Shown one piece after another: positions 17,612 to 26,708 of a DNA stretch of 44,437 nt. The translations under genes were made by a program, and so were the position numbers. This DNA is from a virus: the IMG/VR virus record IMGVR_UViG_3300009376_001694, positions 1 through 44,437 of that record, one strand, 5' to 3'. The stretch's first letter is position 1. Each line of letters begins with the position of its first letter. The notes below the pieces were generated by a model that saw only the letters and a list, made by a program, of their open reading frames with translations, was not told where the DNA came from and searched no databases.

Positions 17612-18531
17612 TGAAAATTTTTGTTCTTGCACCAAATGAGAGCTGGATTTGTGATCGAATTGCGCAAGAGTGGTGGGAGAACAACAAAGAGATAACCACA
17701 CCAAATATTCTTGAAGCTAACGTTATTTGGTTGCTTGCAGGCTGGTGCTGGAATCACATATCCCCTAGCATTTTGCAGTCAAAAAAAGTAATAGTAACTG
17801 TTCATCATTTTGTTCCAGAAAAGATGAATCGACAAAAAACCCGTGATTTCTTAATAAGAGACCAGTTTGTTGACTGCTACCATGTTCCAAATAGAAAGAC
17901 CAAGTCTCACCTCGAGAAGCTCACCTATAAGAAAATTAAAGTAATTAGCTATTGGTATGATGAATCAAAATGGTATCCTGAAGATAGGTTGCAAGCCAGA
18001 CAGGACCTTTCGCTACCTGAGAATGATTATATAGTCGGATCATTCCAAAGGGACACAGAGGGAAGCGATCTAATAACTCCGAAACTAGAGAAGGGTCCTG
18101 ATATTTTTTGTGACTACATTGATTCTTTAGACACCAATAATCTTCATGTTTTATTGGGTGGGTTCAGAAGACAGTATGTTATCAAAAGATTAGAATCAGC
18201 AGGAGTCAAGTACACCTATTTTGAACTTGCATCGATTGAAACATTAAGAAAGATGTATGCAAGTTGTGATCTTTACGTAATTTCATCAAGGTACGAAGGC
18301 GGCCCACAATCAGCACTTGAAGCCTCTGCTATGAAAGTTCCAATAATCTCAACAGATGTGGGAATTGTTGAAAATATTCTTACTAAAAGCTGTATTGGAG
18401 ATATTCTAGCACAGAAGTATATCCCATCAGAAGATGATATTCATCAGGGCTTTAAAAACTGTCAACAGTATGAGATAAAGATTCACAAGCAACAGTATCT
18501 TGATATGTTCTGTGAAGTCTTTGCTAAGTGA
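17611..18531 (+). CDS. GT4-type glycosyltransferase
   Basis: 306 residues from the ATG at 17611, chosen because it overlaps the previous stop (TGATG); an upstream GTG at 17596 is possible but has no better ribosome site. The N-terminal domain has KIFVLAPNESWICDRIA and VIVTVHHFVPEKM. The C-terminal half shows GSFQRDTEGSD and then the GT4 donor site with SSRYEGGPQSALEASAMKVP, containing the usual Glu pair, followed by STDVGIVENI. A retaining GT-B transferase of unknown sugar specificity. It ends the first translationally linked block of the island; 73 non-coding bases follow. Confidence 0.83.
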   Translation: MKIFVLAPNESWICDRIAQEWWENNKEITTPNILEANVIWLLAGWCWNHISPSILQSKKVIVTVHHFVPEKMNRQKTRDFLIRDQFVDCYHVPNRKTKSHLEKLTYKKIKVISYWYDESKWYPEDRLQARQDLSLPENDYIVGSFQRDTEGSDLITPKLEKGPDIFCDYIDSLDTNNLHVLLGGFRRQYVIKRLESAGVKYTYFELASIETLRKMYASCDLYVISSRYEGGPQSALEASAMKVPIISTDVGIVENILTKSCIGDILAQKYIPSEDDIHQGFKNCQQYEIKIHKQQYLDMFCEVFAK

Positions 18532-18547
18532 ATCATTCAAATTTAGA

Positions 18548-18574
18548 AATAAATTAAAAGACTTCATAGGAGGA
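18548..18574 (+). promoter_or_regulatory. Gap with AATAAATT element and strong AGGAGG
   Basis: The 73-base gap 18532-18604 is the longest inside the island. It holds AATAAATT at 18548-18555 (six of eight to the T4 late element TATAAATA) and a perfect AGGAGG at 18569-18574. The AGGAGG lies 30 bases before the next ATG, too far to serve it directly. This could be an internal promoter and leader; support is weak. Confidence 0.2.
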
Positions 18575-18604
18575 TGGTAAGATTAAAAATAGTATGGGTA
18601 AAAA

Positions 18605-19573
18605 ATGAAGAAAAGAGCACTCATCACAGGTATAAATGGCATGGATGGAAGTCATCTTGCCGACCTCTTATTAGAGAAAGATTACGAGGTATTTGGTCTT
18701 GAAAGACGCATCTCATTTAGAGAGAGAGTTAACACAGGTCATCTTGTCGGAAAGATAAATTTTCTTTCTGGAGACCTAACAGATCAAAATTCACTCCTCA
18801 GAGCACTCTCTGATTCTGAGCCACATGAGGTTTATAATCTTGCAGCACAATCGTTTGTTGGTGAGAGCTGGAACACACCAAGCCTCACATCAAATGTAAC
18901 AGGAATGGGTGTGCTTAGAATGCTAGAGGCAATAAGAGAGTACAAGAAGCCTGTTAAGTTCTACCAGGCAAGCACCTCAGAGATGTTTGGAAAGGCTGTT
19001 GAGTGCCCTGCCAGCGAGTCCACACCCTTTTACCCAAGAAGTCCATATGGAGTTTCTAAACTATACGGGCACTGGATTACAAAAAATTATCGAGAATCAT
19101 ATGACATGTTCAATTGCTCGGGAATCTGCTTTAATCATGAGTCTGAGAGGCGAGGTTTGCAATTTGTAACTCGTAAAATCACAGATGGAGTTGCCAGAAT
19201 CGCATCAGGCTTGTCAGATCATATAACTCTAGGCAATCTCGATGCCAAGCGTGACTGGGGATACGCTGTTGATTATGTAGAAGCGATATGGCTGATGCTA
19301 CAACAGGACAACCCTGATGATTTTGTTATTGCTACCGGTGAATGCTATTCTGTAGAGGATTTTTTAGAAAAATCATTTTTGTGTGTAGGAATAAGCGATT
19401 GGAAAAAATATGTCAAGCAAGATCCAAGATTCATGAGACCTGCAGAGGTAGATGTTTTGATTGGAGATTATTCAAAGGCAAAGAATACACTGGGCTGGGA
19501 GCCCACAACAACATTTGATCAGCTTGTAACAAGAATGGTTGAATGTGACATGAATAGATTAAAGGAAAGATAA
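18605..19573 (+). CDS. gmd: GDP-mannose 4,6-dehydratase family protein (paralogue 1)
   Basis: 322 residues; a TAA stop lies in frame just upstream, so this ATG is the first possible ATG. NADP site GINGMDG (9-15) fits the Gmd GxxGxxG form; catalytic segments are STSEMFG near 123 and SPYGVSKLYG (YxxxK). The substrate loop NHESERRG and [20 protein letters not shown] are hallmark Gmd sequences. The enzyme converts GDP-mannose to GDP-4-keto-6-deoxymannose, the branch point to fucose, colitose, perosamine and rhamnose. A second copy sits at 25740. Its length is a little short of the usual 340-370. Host GDP-mannose would be the feedstock. Confidence 0.88.
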   Translation: MKKRALITGINGMDGSHLADLLLEKDYEVFGLERRISFRERVNTGHLVGKINFLSGDLTDQNSLLRALSDSEPHEVYNLAAQSFVGESWNTPSLTSNVTGMGVLRMLEAIREYKKPVKFYQASTSEMFGKAVECPASESTPFYPRSPYGVSKLYGHWITKNYRESYDMFNCSGICFNHESERRGLQFVTRKITDGVARIASGLSDHITLGNLDAKRDWGYAVDYVEAIWLMLQQDNPDDFVIATGECYSVEDFLEKSFLCVGISDWKKYVKQDPRFMRPAEVDVLIGDYSKAKNTLGWEPTTTFDQLVTRMVECDMNRLKER

Positions 19574-19577
19574 TAAA

Positions 19578-21209
19578 ATGAAAATTGCAGGATCTTGGTC
19601 AGGGCATGATTGTTCTTACTTTATTATGGAAGACGGTCGACCCGTGCGTCATGATGAGTATGAGAGATTTATTAGAGAGAAGGAGCCACCCGGAGACTCT
19701 CTGTCTTTTTTGATGGAGAATTATGAGAATTTTTCTGAGATAAAGCATCTTGCACTGTGTTCACCTGTGTCAAAAACTACACACTACGATGAATCATTTC
19801 AAAAAATAAAAGAAGTCATAGGTGAAAATGGGGGAAATTTATATGTGATAGGGCATCATAAGTCACATGCAGCAAATACCTTCTTTTCAAGCAATCTTCC
19901 CGAGGCAACAATTATAACAATGGATGGCGGGGGCGCCGAAGAGAATAATTTTGTAACAGCCTTCACAATTTGGACAGGAAATGACAATAAGATCCAGCAT
20001 CTTCACTCCTTTCCCATTTCTCAAATTAATCTTGGCGGATTATGGACCCGGGCAACACGATATATTTTTCAGCTACAATCTGGCTGGCCCCGAGGCCACC
20101 AAGCCGGATCAGTTATGGCTATGGCAGCTTTGGGTAATCCAGAAAGATTTGTCAATGATTTTGAAAAAATGCTGACTGTGGATCTACAAATTGCTTCACA
20201 CAAGCCCACAAATCAGCCTAAGGGAGCACTGGTCCCAGGTAAGGATCCAAAACATCCCTATCTAAATCCCTGGGCCATGATTGCTGAACAAAGTGAGCAG
20301 GATAGGTTTGACCTAGCTGCCGGTCTACAACAAGCTACAGAAAATCTATTTAAAAATGTGCTAGAGACAATATTGTCACAGGTACCAACTAAAAATCTTT
20401 GTCTTGCTGGAGGCGTATCCCTAAATTCTGTAATGGTGGGAAAGATACAGGACTGGTTTCCTCATATCGAAAATGTGTATGTTACACCCACTCCTCATGA
20501 TGGTGGTCTTCCAATTGGTGCAGCACAATTTGTCTGGCATCATGTGCTAGATAATCCGAGAATAGAATGGAATGATAGCTTTACACCATATCTTGGTAAG
20601 ACATACACAGAAGAAGAAATAAAGACTTGTCTCGAGAAAGAGGCAGAGAGTGTTGTAACAAGAAGTGCAGATGATCCAGAAGTAATTCAACTTCTTGCTG
20701 ATCAAAATATAGTTTCTGTTTTTGGAGGAGGATCGGAGTCAGGTCGTAGAGCACTTGGTAATAGAAGCATACTAGCAGATCCCAGGAGCCCACACATGAA
20801 AGATATGATAAATGAGAAAGTCAAGCATCGGCAGTGGTATAGACCTTTCGCTCCTTCTATTCTTCGTGAGGAGACTAAAAACTGGTTCGAATCAGATGTT
20901 GATAGTCCATATATGAGCTTTGTTTTAAACTTTAAGGAAGAAGTTCTAGATAAGATACCAGCTGTGCTGCATGTAGATAATACAGCAAGGCTCCAGACAG
21001 TAACAGAAAATGATAATCCCTGGTATCATGGATTTTTAACGATGTGGAACGAAAAAACAGGAGTTCCCATTTTACTAAATACTAGCTTTAATGATAGAGA
21101 GCCAATATGTGAAACTCCTGAACACGCTATTAGCTGTTTCTTACGAACAAATATTGATTTCTTATACTTTAGAGATTGTGGATTGCTAGTCTCAAAGAAG
21201 GATAAATGA
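19578..21209 (+). CDS. O-carbamoyltransferase, NodU/CmcH family
   Basis: 543 residues. The N-terminal Kae1-like ATPase domain shows IGHHKSHAANTFFSS with the metal-binding HHxxHA (H93, H94, H97) and MDGGGAEENN; further on GLQQATENLF and LCLAGGVSLNSV match the family. The C-terminal domain has GGGSESGRRALGNRSILADP and VPILLNTSFNDREPI, the conserved YrdC-like carbamoyl-AMP site. The family moves a carbamoyl group from carbamoyl phosphate to a sugar or antibiotic hydroxyl using ATP. Here the acceptor is most likely a sugar of the island's glycan. The length is near the family norm. Overlaps the next gene by four bases. Confidence 0.92.
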   Translation: MKIAGSWSGHDCSYFIMEDGRPVRHDEYERFIREKEPPGDSLSFLMENYENFSEIKHLALCSPVSKTTHYDESFQKIKEVIGENGGNLYVIGHHKSHAANTFFSSNLPEATIITMDGGGAEENNFVTAFTIWTGNDNKIQHLHSFPISQINLGGLWTRATRYIFQLQSGWPRGHQAGSVMAMAALGNPERFVNDFEKMLTVDLQIASHKPTNQPKGALVPGKDPKHPYLNPWAMIAEQSEQDRFDLAAGLQQATENLFKNVLETILSQVPTKNLCLAGGVSLNSVMVGKIQDWFPHIENVYVTPTPHDGGLPIGAAQFVWHHVLDNPRIEWNDSFTPYLGKTYTEEEIKTCLEKEAESVVTRSADDPEVIQLLADQNIVSVFGGGSESGRRALGNRSILADPRSPHMKDMINEKVKHRQWYRPFAPSILREETKNWFESDVDSPYMSFVLNFKEEVLDKIPAVLHVDNTARLQTVTENDNPWYHGFLTMWNEKTGVPILLNTSFNDREPICETPEHAISCFLRTNIDFLYFRDCGLLVSKKDK

Positions 21210-22114
21210 GAGTCTTTATTGACAGGAGACCTGTACCTGGTCCCTGGGGAGGCGGAAATAAAACTGTAACAGCGCTTCACAATAGATTACAACAATCGGG
21301 TATTGAAATTTCTCCTTCCCTAGAGCCAAATGTGGATTTAATTTTCTGCTTTGACCCAAGACCGAATAGTTCAGGTATGTGGTATCAGAATTATCTTGAA
21401 CACAAGAATAGATTTGGATCAAAAATAATTCAGCGTGTCGGTGATTGTGGAACACATGGAAAGCCAGAATTAACGCAGTTAGTAAGGCAGTCGATATATT
21501 TTTCAGATTTTGTAATATTTCCAAGTGAGTGGGCAAAAAACTATACTGAATATGATCAAAAAAATTACTGTGTTATTCCAAATGGCCCTAACAGTATTTT
21601 TTATAAAAGTCGCCGAGACAGAGAGCTAAAAGAAGCAACCAGAGTAGTTACACACCATTGGTCAACAAATGAAAAAAAGGGCTTTAATTTCTATGCGGGT
21701 TTAGATGAAATAGCAGAAAAATTAAATATAAAATTTACGTATATTGGAAGAATACCCGCTAATTTTGAATTAAAGAATTCAACCTATATTGAACCATTGA
21801 ATATGGAGGAAGTAGCAGCTAAAGTTGCAGAGAGTGATTTGTATTTAACTGCATCCCTCCAGGAGGCTGGAGCTAATCATGTCCTTGAAGCACTGGCTAT
21901 TGGATTACCAGTGGTATATCATAGAGGGGGTGGAAGCATTGTAGAATATTGTTCCGACTATGGAGAGGGCTACGATACATTTGATGGAATGGTTGAATCT
22001 CTAAAGAGAGTTACAGAAAATTATCAACAGTATCATGAATGTGTGATGACCTATCAAAGAACTGTTGAAGATGTAATTGATGGCTATATGGATGTAGTAT
22101 GCCAGCAAAAGTAA
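21206..22114 (+). CDS. GT4-type glycosyltransferase
   Basis: 302 residues, ATGA overlap with the carbamoyltransferase. N-terminus VPGPWGGGNKTVTALHNRL carries the Gly-rich acceptor loop; VIPNGPNSIFY is the usual GT4 linker between domains; the donor half has THHWSTNEKKGFNFY and the ASLQEAGANHVLEALAIG motif with its two catalytic Glu positions, then RGGGSIVEYC. Retaining GT-B transferase. It overlaps the deacetylase gene by 16 bases, suggesting the two act on the same glycan. Confidence 0.83.
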   Translation: MRVFIDRRPVPGPWGGGNKTVTALHNRLQQSGIEISPSLEPNVDLIFCFDPRPNSSGMWYQNYLEHKNRFGSKIIQRVGDCGTHGKPELTQLVRQSIYFSDFVIFPSEWAKNYTEYDQKNYCVIPNGPNSIFYKSRRDRELKEATRVVTHHWSTNEKKGFNFYAGLDEIAEKLNIKFTYIGRIPANFELKNSTYIEPLNMEEVAAKVAESDLYLTASLQEAGANHVLEALAIGLPVVYHRGGGSIVEYCSDYGEGYDTFDGMVESLKRVTENYQQYHECVMTYQRTVEDVIDGYMDVVCQQK

Positions 22115-22809
22115 ACATAAGCATCGATGATGTGTCACCACATCCATTATCATCTCTTAAGATACTTGAAAAATGCCAGAGGCTTCTTGATGTAATTCCT
22201 GAAGCAAAGTTCACATTGTTTGTCCCTATCTCATATTGGAGAACAGTCACTCCCAATGTGTCTACACAGGCACCCTTGCAAATTAATCTTTTTCCAGAGT
22301 TTTGTGAATCACTTCGTTCACTACCTTCTGAAAGCTATGAAATAGGCTATCACGGATTTCATCACGGAATCCCCGGTAATTCAGACAATGATGAATTTAG
22401 AGATCTTAATGAGGATCAATCTCGAGAAGTATTTCAGAAAATGTTTGATATTGTGGAAAGTGCAGGTCTTCAAGACAAGTTTGAGAAAATTTTTCGTCCA
22501 CCGGCATGGAGAATGTCACCACCCTCCTTTAAGGTTGCTAAAGAGTTTGGAATAGAAATTTTGGCGCTATTAAAAGAAAAATATACCGATGAACACTATC
22601 AGGGCCATGATGAGAAATTTGATAGTGTTATTTATGCAACTTGCTACCCACCCATAAAAAATTTAGAGATGTCAGATAAGATCGAAATAGTCTACCACGC
22701 GTGTGAGTGGGATAAAAATTATTTAAGTGATAGTCAGTTAGATGATTTAATCGACTTTCTTCAGAATAACAACAATATAGAATTTTGCTTTATGAGAGAC
22801 ATGATATGA
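22099..22809 (+). CDS. Polysaccharide deacetylase-like protein (NodB fold)
   Basis: 236 residues. NodB-type motifs: the catalytic base pair in ISIDDVSP (D10, D11), the metal-binding EIGYHGFHHG (H85 and H89, HxxxH) and FRPPAWRMS as motif 3. No signal peptide is visible, which differs from secreted cell-wall deacetylases and fits a cytoplasmic substrate. In the context of aminosugar and nonulosonate genes it may remove an N-acetyl group from a sugar nucleotide or glycan. It overlaps the next gene by four bases (ATGATATGA region). Confidence 0.82.
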   Translation: MPAKVNISIDDVSPHPLSSLKILEKCQRLLDVIPEAKFTLFVPISYWRTVTPNVSTQAPLQINLFPEFCESLRSLPSESYEIGYHGFHHGIPGNSDNDEFRDLNEDQSREVFQKMFDIVESAGLQDKFEKIFRPPAWRMSPPSFKVAKEFGIEILALLKEKYTDEHYQGHDEKFDSVIYATCYPPIKNLEMSDKIEIVYHACEWDKNYLSDSQLDDLIDFLQNNNNIEFCFMRDMI

Positions 22810-23945
22810 TAAATCTTGCAGAAGAAACAATTGACAAATCTGATTTGACAGCTTTAACTGAATGGCTAGATAAAAACCCAAGGTTAACTAAGGGAAAAGA
22901 GACAGAGGATTTTGAGCGAGAATGGTCAGAATGGCAAGGACAGAAGAGTTCAATTTTTGTCAACTCAGGCTCTTCAGCTAATTTCATGATGTTTCATGCA
23001 TTGCTATATTCTAATATGCTTAGAAATAAGAAAGTTGTAGTTCCTTCAATAAGCTGGGTTACAACTGTTTCACCTGCGATGCTGCTGGGATATGATCCAA
23101 TTTGTTGTGATTGTGATGAGGTTGATCTAGGGCTTTCTCTTGATGATTTTGAGAAGATCTGCAAGGAAGAAAAACCTGCTGTTGCAATTATTGTTCATGT
23201 CCTGGGTCACGCAAATAAGATGAGAGAGATCTTACAGATATGTGAGAAGTATGATGTAATTCTATTAGAGGATTGCTGTGAGGCATATGGTGCATATTAT
23301 CAGGGCGAAAAGGTTGGAAATTTTGGATTGATGAGCTCATTTTCCTTCTATTTTGGTCACCATATGTCAACAATAGAGGGAGGAATGGTATCGACAAGCA
23401 ATAGAGAGCTTAAGAATATCTTACTATCAATTCGATCTCACGGATGGCTAAGAGATCTAGACGAAGACATTAAACAGCGTCACATCAAAAAGCACAACAT
23501 CACAGAGTTTGAAAGCCTTTTTACTTTCATATATCCGGGAATGAATTTACGATCAACAGATCTAAGTGCCTTCATTGGAAGACGACAGCTTGAGAAGCTA
23601 AGTGGAAATGTAGATAAACGAGATAAGAACTATCAGATCTATAAAAATCTACTAGAGGGTGATCTTTGGATTCAAACAAGTGAGACAGAAAAGGTTTCAT
23701 GTCTGGGTCTTGGATTAATAGCACCAGATCGTGAGAATATTGCAAGATCACTTCTTGACAATAACATTGAATGTCGTCCGCTAATTTGTGGCAGCATACA
23801 GGAGCAGCCTTTTTGGAAACGACAAAAAAGAAGCCTACCCAATGCTCTAAATGTCCATAACAATGGGTTCTATGTTCCATGTCATGATAAGCTGACAGAG
23901 AGTGATATTGCGAAAATAGTCGATATTGTGAAGGGATCACTTTGA
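22806..23945 (+). CDS. PLP-dependent keto-sugar 3-dehydratase, ColD/RfbH-like (His type)
   Basis: 379 residues from ATG 22806, which overlaps the upstream stop by four bases. DegT/AHBA fold: NSGSSANFMM (53-62) for PLP phosphate, EDCCEAYGA (155-163). At the position of the Schiff-base lysine (five residues after the Ser of SFYF) the protein has histidine: SFSFYFGHHMSTIEGGM, H185-H186. A His here is known from ColD (GDP-4-keto-6-deoxymannose 3-dehydratase) and RfbH/E1, which remove the C3 hydroxyl instead of transaminating. With two Gmd genes nearby the likely reaction is GDP-4-keto-6-deoxymannose to the 3,6-dideoxy form, as in colitose synthesis. The His is seen; the substrate is inferred. Confidence 0.82.
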   Translation: MINLAEETIDKSDLTALTEWLDKNPRLTKGKETEDFEREWSEWQGQKSSIFVNSGSSANFMMFHALLYSNMLRNKKVVVPSISWVTTVSPAMLLGYDPICCDCDEVDLGLSLDDFEKICKEEKPAVAIIVHVLGHANKMREILQICEKYDVILLEDCCEAYGAYYQGEKVGNFGLMSSFSFYFGHHMSTIEGGMVSTSNRELKNILLSIRSHGWLRDLDEDIKQRHIKKHNITEFESLFTFIYPGMNLRSTDLSAFIGRRQLEKLSGNVDKRDKNYQIYKNLLEGDLWIQTSETEKVSCLGLGLIAPDRENIARSLLDNNIECRPLICGSIQEQPFWKRQKRSLPNALNVHNNGFYVPCHDKLTESDIAKIVDIVKGSL

Positions 23946-24835
23946 AGACGCTTGTAACGGGTGGTTGTGGATTTATCGGAAGCCATATTGTCGATAGGCT
24001 TTGTAGCCTGGGCTTTGAAGTGATCGTAATTGATGATCTATCAGCACCAGAAAATGAAATGTTTTATTTCAATAATCAGGCATCATATGTTAAAAAGGAT
24101 ATCTCTAAAGAAGATTGTAGCGATGAGTTCAGTAATGTAGACTGTGTTTTTCATCTTGCTGCTAGAAGTAGAATACAGCCAACCATCAGCTCACCAGCAA
24201 GTTGTTTTGAGGTCAATGTTGTGGGCACACAAAGAGTTCTAGAATGGTCAAGAGACAAGGGTGTTAAAAGAGTTGTGTATTCAAGTACATCTTCACTGTA
24301 TGGCCATCAGAATAAAATACCTTTTTCACCCAACATGCCCGCCGATTGCTTAAACCCGTATTCTCTATCAAAATGGATGGGTGAGCAAATTTGTAAATTG
24401 TATTACCAGGTATACAGCTTACAGCCAGTTGTTCTAAGATACTTCAACGTATACGGTCCGAGAGAGCCGGTAAAGGGAACTTATGCACCAGTTATTGGCT
24501 TATTTAAAAGACAGTTTGAAAAGGGTGATCCCATAACAGTAGTGGGAGACGGTGAGCAAAGAAGAGACTTTACATACATTGATGATGTTGTAGATGCAAA
24601 TATTATTGCGATGAATTTAAAAACTACAAAATTTAAAACGTACAATATTGGCACGGGAAAAAATTATTCAATTAATGAAATAGCTCGACTAATTGGAGGA
24701 GATCAAATAAAGGCTGAAACAATATCTGAAAGACCAGCTGAGGTTAGAGAGACTCTAGCAGACATTAGTGATACACTTAGGGAGACAAGCTGGAAACCGA
24801 AGTCAAATCTAGAAGATATGATTATGAGCTACTAG
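23942..24835 (+). CDS. NAD-dependent epimerase/dehydratase (UDP-hexose 4-epimerase-like)
   Basis: 297 residues, TTG start embedded in the previous stop (TTGA overlap). NAD site GGCGFIGS (7-14), HLAARSRIQPTISSP, SSTSSLYGHQNKIPF, catalytic NPYSLSKWMGE and RYFNVYGPREP match extended SDRs of the GalE/WbpP group. DFTYIDDVVDANI is the usual distal signature. The length is slightly shorter than GalE. Probably a C4 epimerase of a UDP- or GDP-hexose; the exact sugar is not readable. The TTG start is accepted because the glycine-rich strand begins immediately after it. Confidence 0.82.
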   Translation: MKTLVTGGCGFIGSHIVDRLCSLGFEVIVIDDLSAPENEMFYFNNQASYVKKDISKEDCSDEFSNVDCVFHLAARSRIQPTISSPASCFEVNVVGTQRVLEWSRDKGVKRVVYSSTSSLYGHQNKIPFSPNMPADCLNPYSLSKWMGEQICKLYYQVYSLQPVVLRYFNVYGPREPVKGTYAPVIGLFKRQFEKGDPITVVGDGEQRRDFTYIDDVVDANIIAMNLKTTKFKTYNIGTGKNYSINEIARLIGGDQIKAETISERPAEVRETLADISDTLRETSWKPKSNLEDMIMSY

Positions 24836-24843
24836 GATTAAAA

Positions 24844-25740
24844 ATGAAAGTTCTTGTAACAGGTGGAAATGGATTTATTGGAAAAAATTTGCAAGCTATC
24901 CAGCCGGATTGGGCTTATGTGTCTTCAAAAGATTATAATCTGATCAGTCAGGATGAATGCTTACAAATGTTTAAAGATATCGATCCCGAAGCAGTGGTTC
25001 ATTTGGCTGCTAGAGTAGGCGGAATTAAAGAAAACGCAGAAAACCAAGCTGACTTTTTTCACAAGAATGTAACCATTAATAATAATGTTTTGCATTGCGC
25101 ATATCTTGCAGGGGTCAACCGGGTGCTTTCATCTCTCAGCACATGTGCTTTTCCTAATGTGGTTTCACAATATCCCTTCTGTGAAGAAAGCCTATTTGAC
25201 GGTCCCCCAGCACCTACTAATTTTTCTTATGGGTTTTCTAAGAGGATGCTTCACGTTCAATCAGCTGCTTATAGAGAACAGTACGGATTAAATTTTTCAA
25301 CATTTTGTCCCTCTAACCTCTACGGACCAGAGGATCATTTTGATACAGAGTCTTCTCACTTTGTTGCATCACTTATTTCAAAGGTTGCTAGATCTAGTGA
25401 TGGAGATACAATTGATTTATGGGGAACAGGAAAGCCTTTGAGACAGCAATTATTTTCACGTGATCTTTGCAAGATAATACCAAAATTGCTTGATTCTCAC
25501 AATACAAGCCTCCCTATAATAGTTGCTCCAGACCAAAATTTATCCATAGAAGAGATGGCAAATTGTTTGATAAAAGCATCAGGTAAAAATTTAAAAGCAA
25601 TGTTTAATCAAAAACTGGACGGTCAATTTAGAAAAGATGGATCCAATAAGAGGCTTCGTGAATTAATCGGTGAGTTTGAATTTACAAGCTTTGAAAATGG
25701 CGTAAATGAAACATACGAATGGTACTGTGGGAGAGATTAA
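24844..25740 (+). CDS. fcl: GDP-L-fucose synthase family protein (Fcl/WcaG, or ColC-like)
   Basis: 298 residues. NADP site GGNGFIGK (7-14), HLAARVGGI, the GMER-type [10 protein letters not shown] segment, catalytic YGFSKRML (YxxxK) and [11 protein letters not shown] are all characteristic of GDP-4-keto-6-deoxymannose 3,5-epimerase/4-reductase. ColC, the GDP-colitose synthase, belongs to the same family. With a Gmd gene directly downstream and a ColD-like gene two genes upstream, the product could be GDP-L-fucose, GDP-L-colitose or both. It ends in TAATG overlap with the second gmd. Confidence 0.85.
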   Translation: MKVLVTGGNGFIGKNLQAIQPDWAYVSSKDYNLISQDECLQMFKDIDPEAVVHLAARVGGIKENAENQADFFHKNVTINNNVLHCAYLAGVNRVLSSLSTCAFPNVVSQYPFCEESLFDGPPAPTNFSYGFSKRMLHVQSAAYREQYGLNFSTFCPSNLYGPEDHFDTESSHFVASLISKVARSSDGDTIDLWGTGKPLRQQLFSRDLCKIIPKLLDSHNTSLPIIVAPDQNLSIEEMANCLIKASGKNLKAMFNQKLDGQFRKDGSNKRLRELIGEFEFTSFENGVNETYEWYCGRD

Positions 25741-26708
25741 TGAAAACAGCATTCATAACAGGTGTAACAGGTCAGGATGGCTCATATTTGGCAGAGCTTC
25801 TCCTTAAGAAAGGCTATGAGGTGATTGGAATGAAGAGGCGAACTTCATTGATATGCACGGATAGAATCGATCACCTAATGAAAAATACACATTTTCATCT
25901 TGTATATGGCAATATGCATGATGCTGGAAGATTGCACGGCTTAATACATCAATATCAGCCTGATGAAGTTTATAATCTTGCAGCACAGTCACATGTTCGT
26001 GTATCATTTGATGTTCCAGAGGAAACAATTAGTAGTGTAGCACTAGGAACACTGCGCTTGTTAGAGGCGTGCTCTGGAATAGAGGGCCTAAGATTTTATC
26101 AAGCAAGCTCGTCAGAGATGTTTGGGGTAAATACTGAAGCACCGCAAGATGAAGATACCAGATTTATGCCTGCCTCTCCCTATGCATGCGCAAAAGTATT
26201 TAGTCACCATTTAGTGAATAACTTTAGGGACGCTTATGCCATGCACGCATCTTCGGGAATTCTCTTTAATCATGAATCTCCACGAAGGGGTGAGACATTT
26301 GTTACTAGAAAAATAACAAAGGCAGCAGCGAGAATAAAGCTGGGACTTCAAGATGACTTGTATTTAGGAAATCTGGATGCCAAAAGAGATTGGGGATTTG
26401 CTGGTGACTACGTTGAGGCGATGTGGCTTATGCTGCAACAGGATGATCCGGATGATTATGTTATTGCAACAGGAAAAACGCATACAGTCAGGGAATTCTT
26501 AGAGGAAACATTCAAATTAGCAAACCTTGATATTAAAAAGCATGTCAAAATAGACAAGAGGTTATTTAGACCAAGTGAGGTACCCTTGCTGCTGGGAGAA
26601 CCATCGAAGGCTAGAATGAAGCTAGGTTGGCATCCCAAGGTAGACTTTAAAGAGCTTGTTAGGTTAATGTTTGAATATGACCTTGAGAAAGAATCAAAGA
26701 GGCAATAG
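25740..26708 (+). CDS. gmd: GDP-mannose 4,6-dehydratase (paralogue 2)
   Basis: 322 residues from ATG 25740, chosen because it overlaps the upstream stop (TAATG); an in-frame start at 25719 would read through coding sequence of the neighbour. NADP site [15 protein letters not shown] (9-23) is the classic Gmd form, followed by [15 protein letters not shown], the YxxxK-type [20 protein letters not shown] and [18 protein letters not shown]. Makes GDP-4-keto-6-deoxymannose from GDP-mannose. It is very like the protein at 18605 in its second half but diverged at the N-terminus, so the two are old paralogues or separate acquisitions rather than a fresh duplication. Confidence 0.9.
   Translation: MKTAFITGVTGQDGSYLAELLLKKGYEVIGMKRRTSLICTDRIDHLMKNTHFHLVYGNMHDAGRLHGLIHQYQPDEVYNLAAQSHVRVSFDVPEETISSVALGTLRLLEACSGIEGLRFYQASSSEMFGVNTEAPQDEDTRFMPASPYACAKVFSHHLVNNFRDAYAMHASSGILFNHESPRRGETFVTRKITKAAARIKLGLQDDLYLGNLDAKRDWGFAGDYVEAMWLMLQQDDPDDYVIATGKTHTVREFLEETFKLANLDIKKHVKIDKRLFRPSEVPLLLGEPSKARMKLGWHPKVDFKELVRLMFEYDLEKESKRQ

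Noticed and set aside
18532-18604. tRNA or small RNA in the 73-base gap
   Set aside because: No GTTC-type T-loop, no cloverleaf stems and no hairpin followed by T run were found.
18569-18608. AGGAGG at 18569 with ATG at 18575 area, and a mini frame M-G-K-K-stop at 18594-18608, as a leader peptide gene
   Set aside because: The first ATG follows the AGGAGG without spacing and is out of frame with gmd; the second is four codons long with no ribosome site. Recorded only as a possible leader.
22806-23945. Annotation as ordinary sugar aminotransferase
   Set aside because: The PLP lysine position is His (GHHMSTIEGG), which argues for the 3-dehydratase subgroup.
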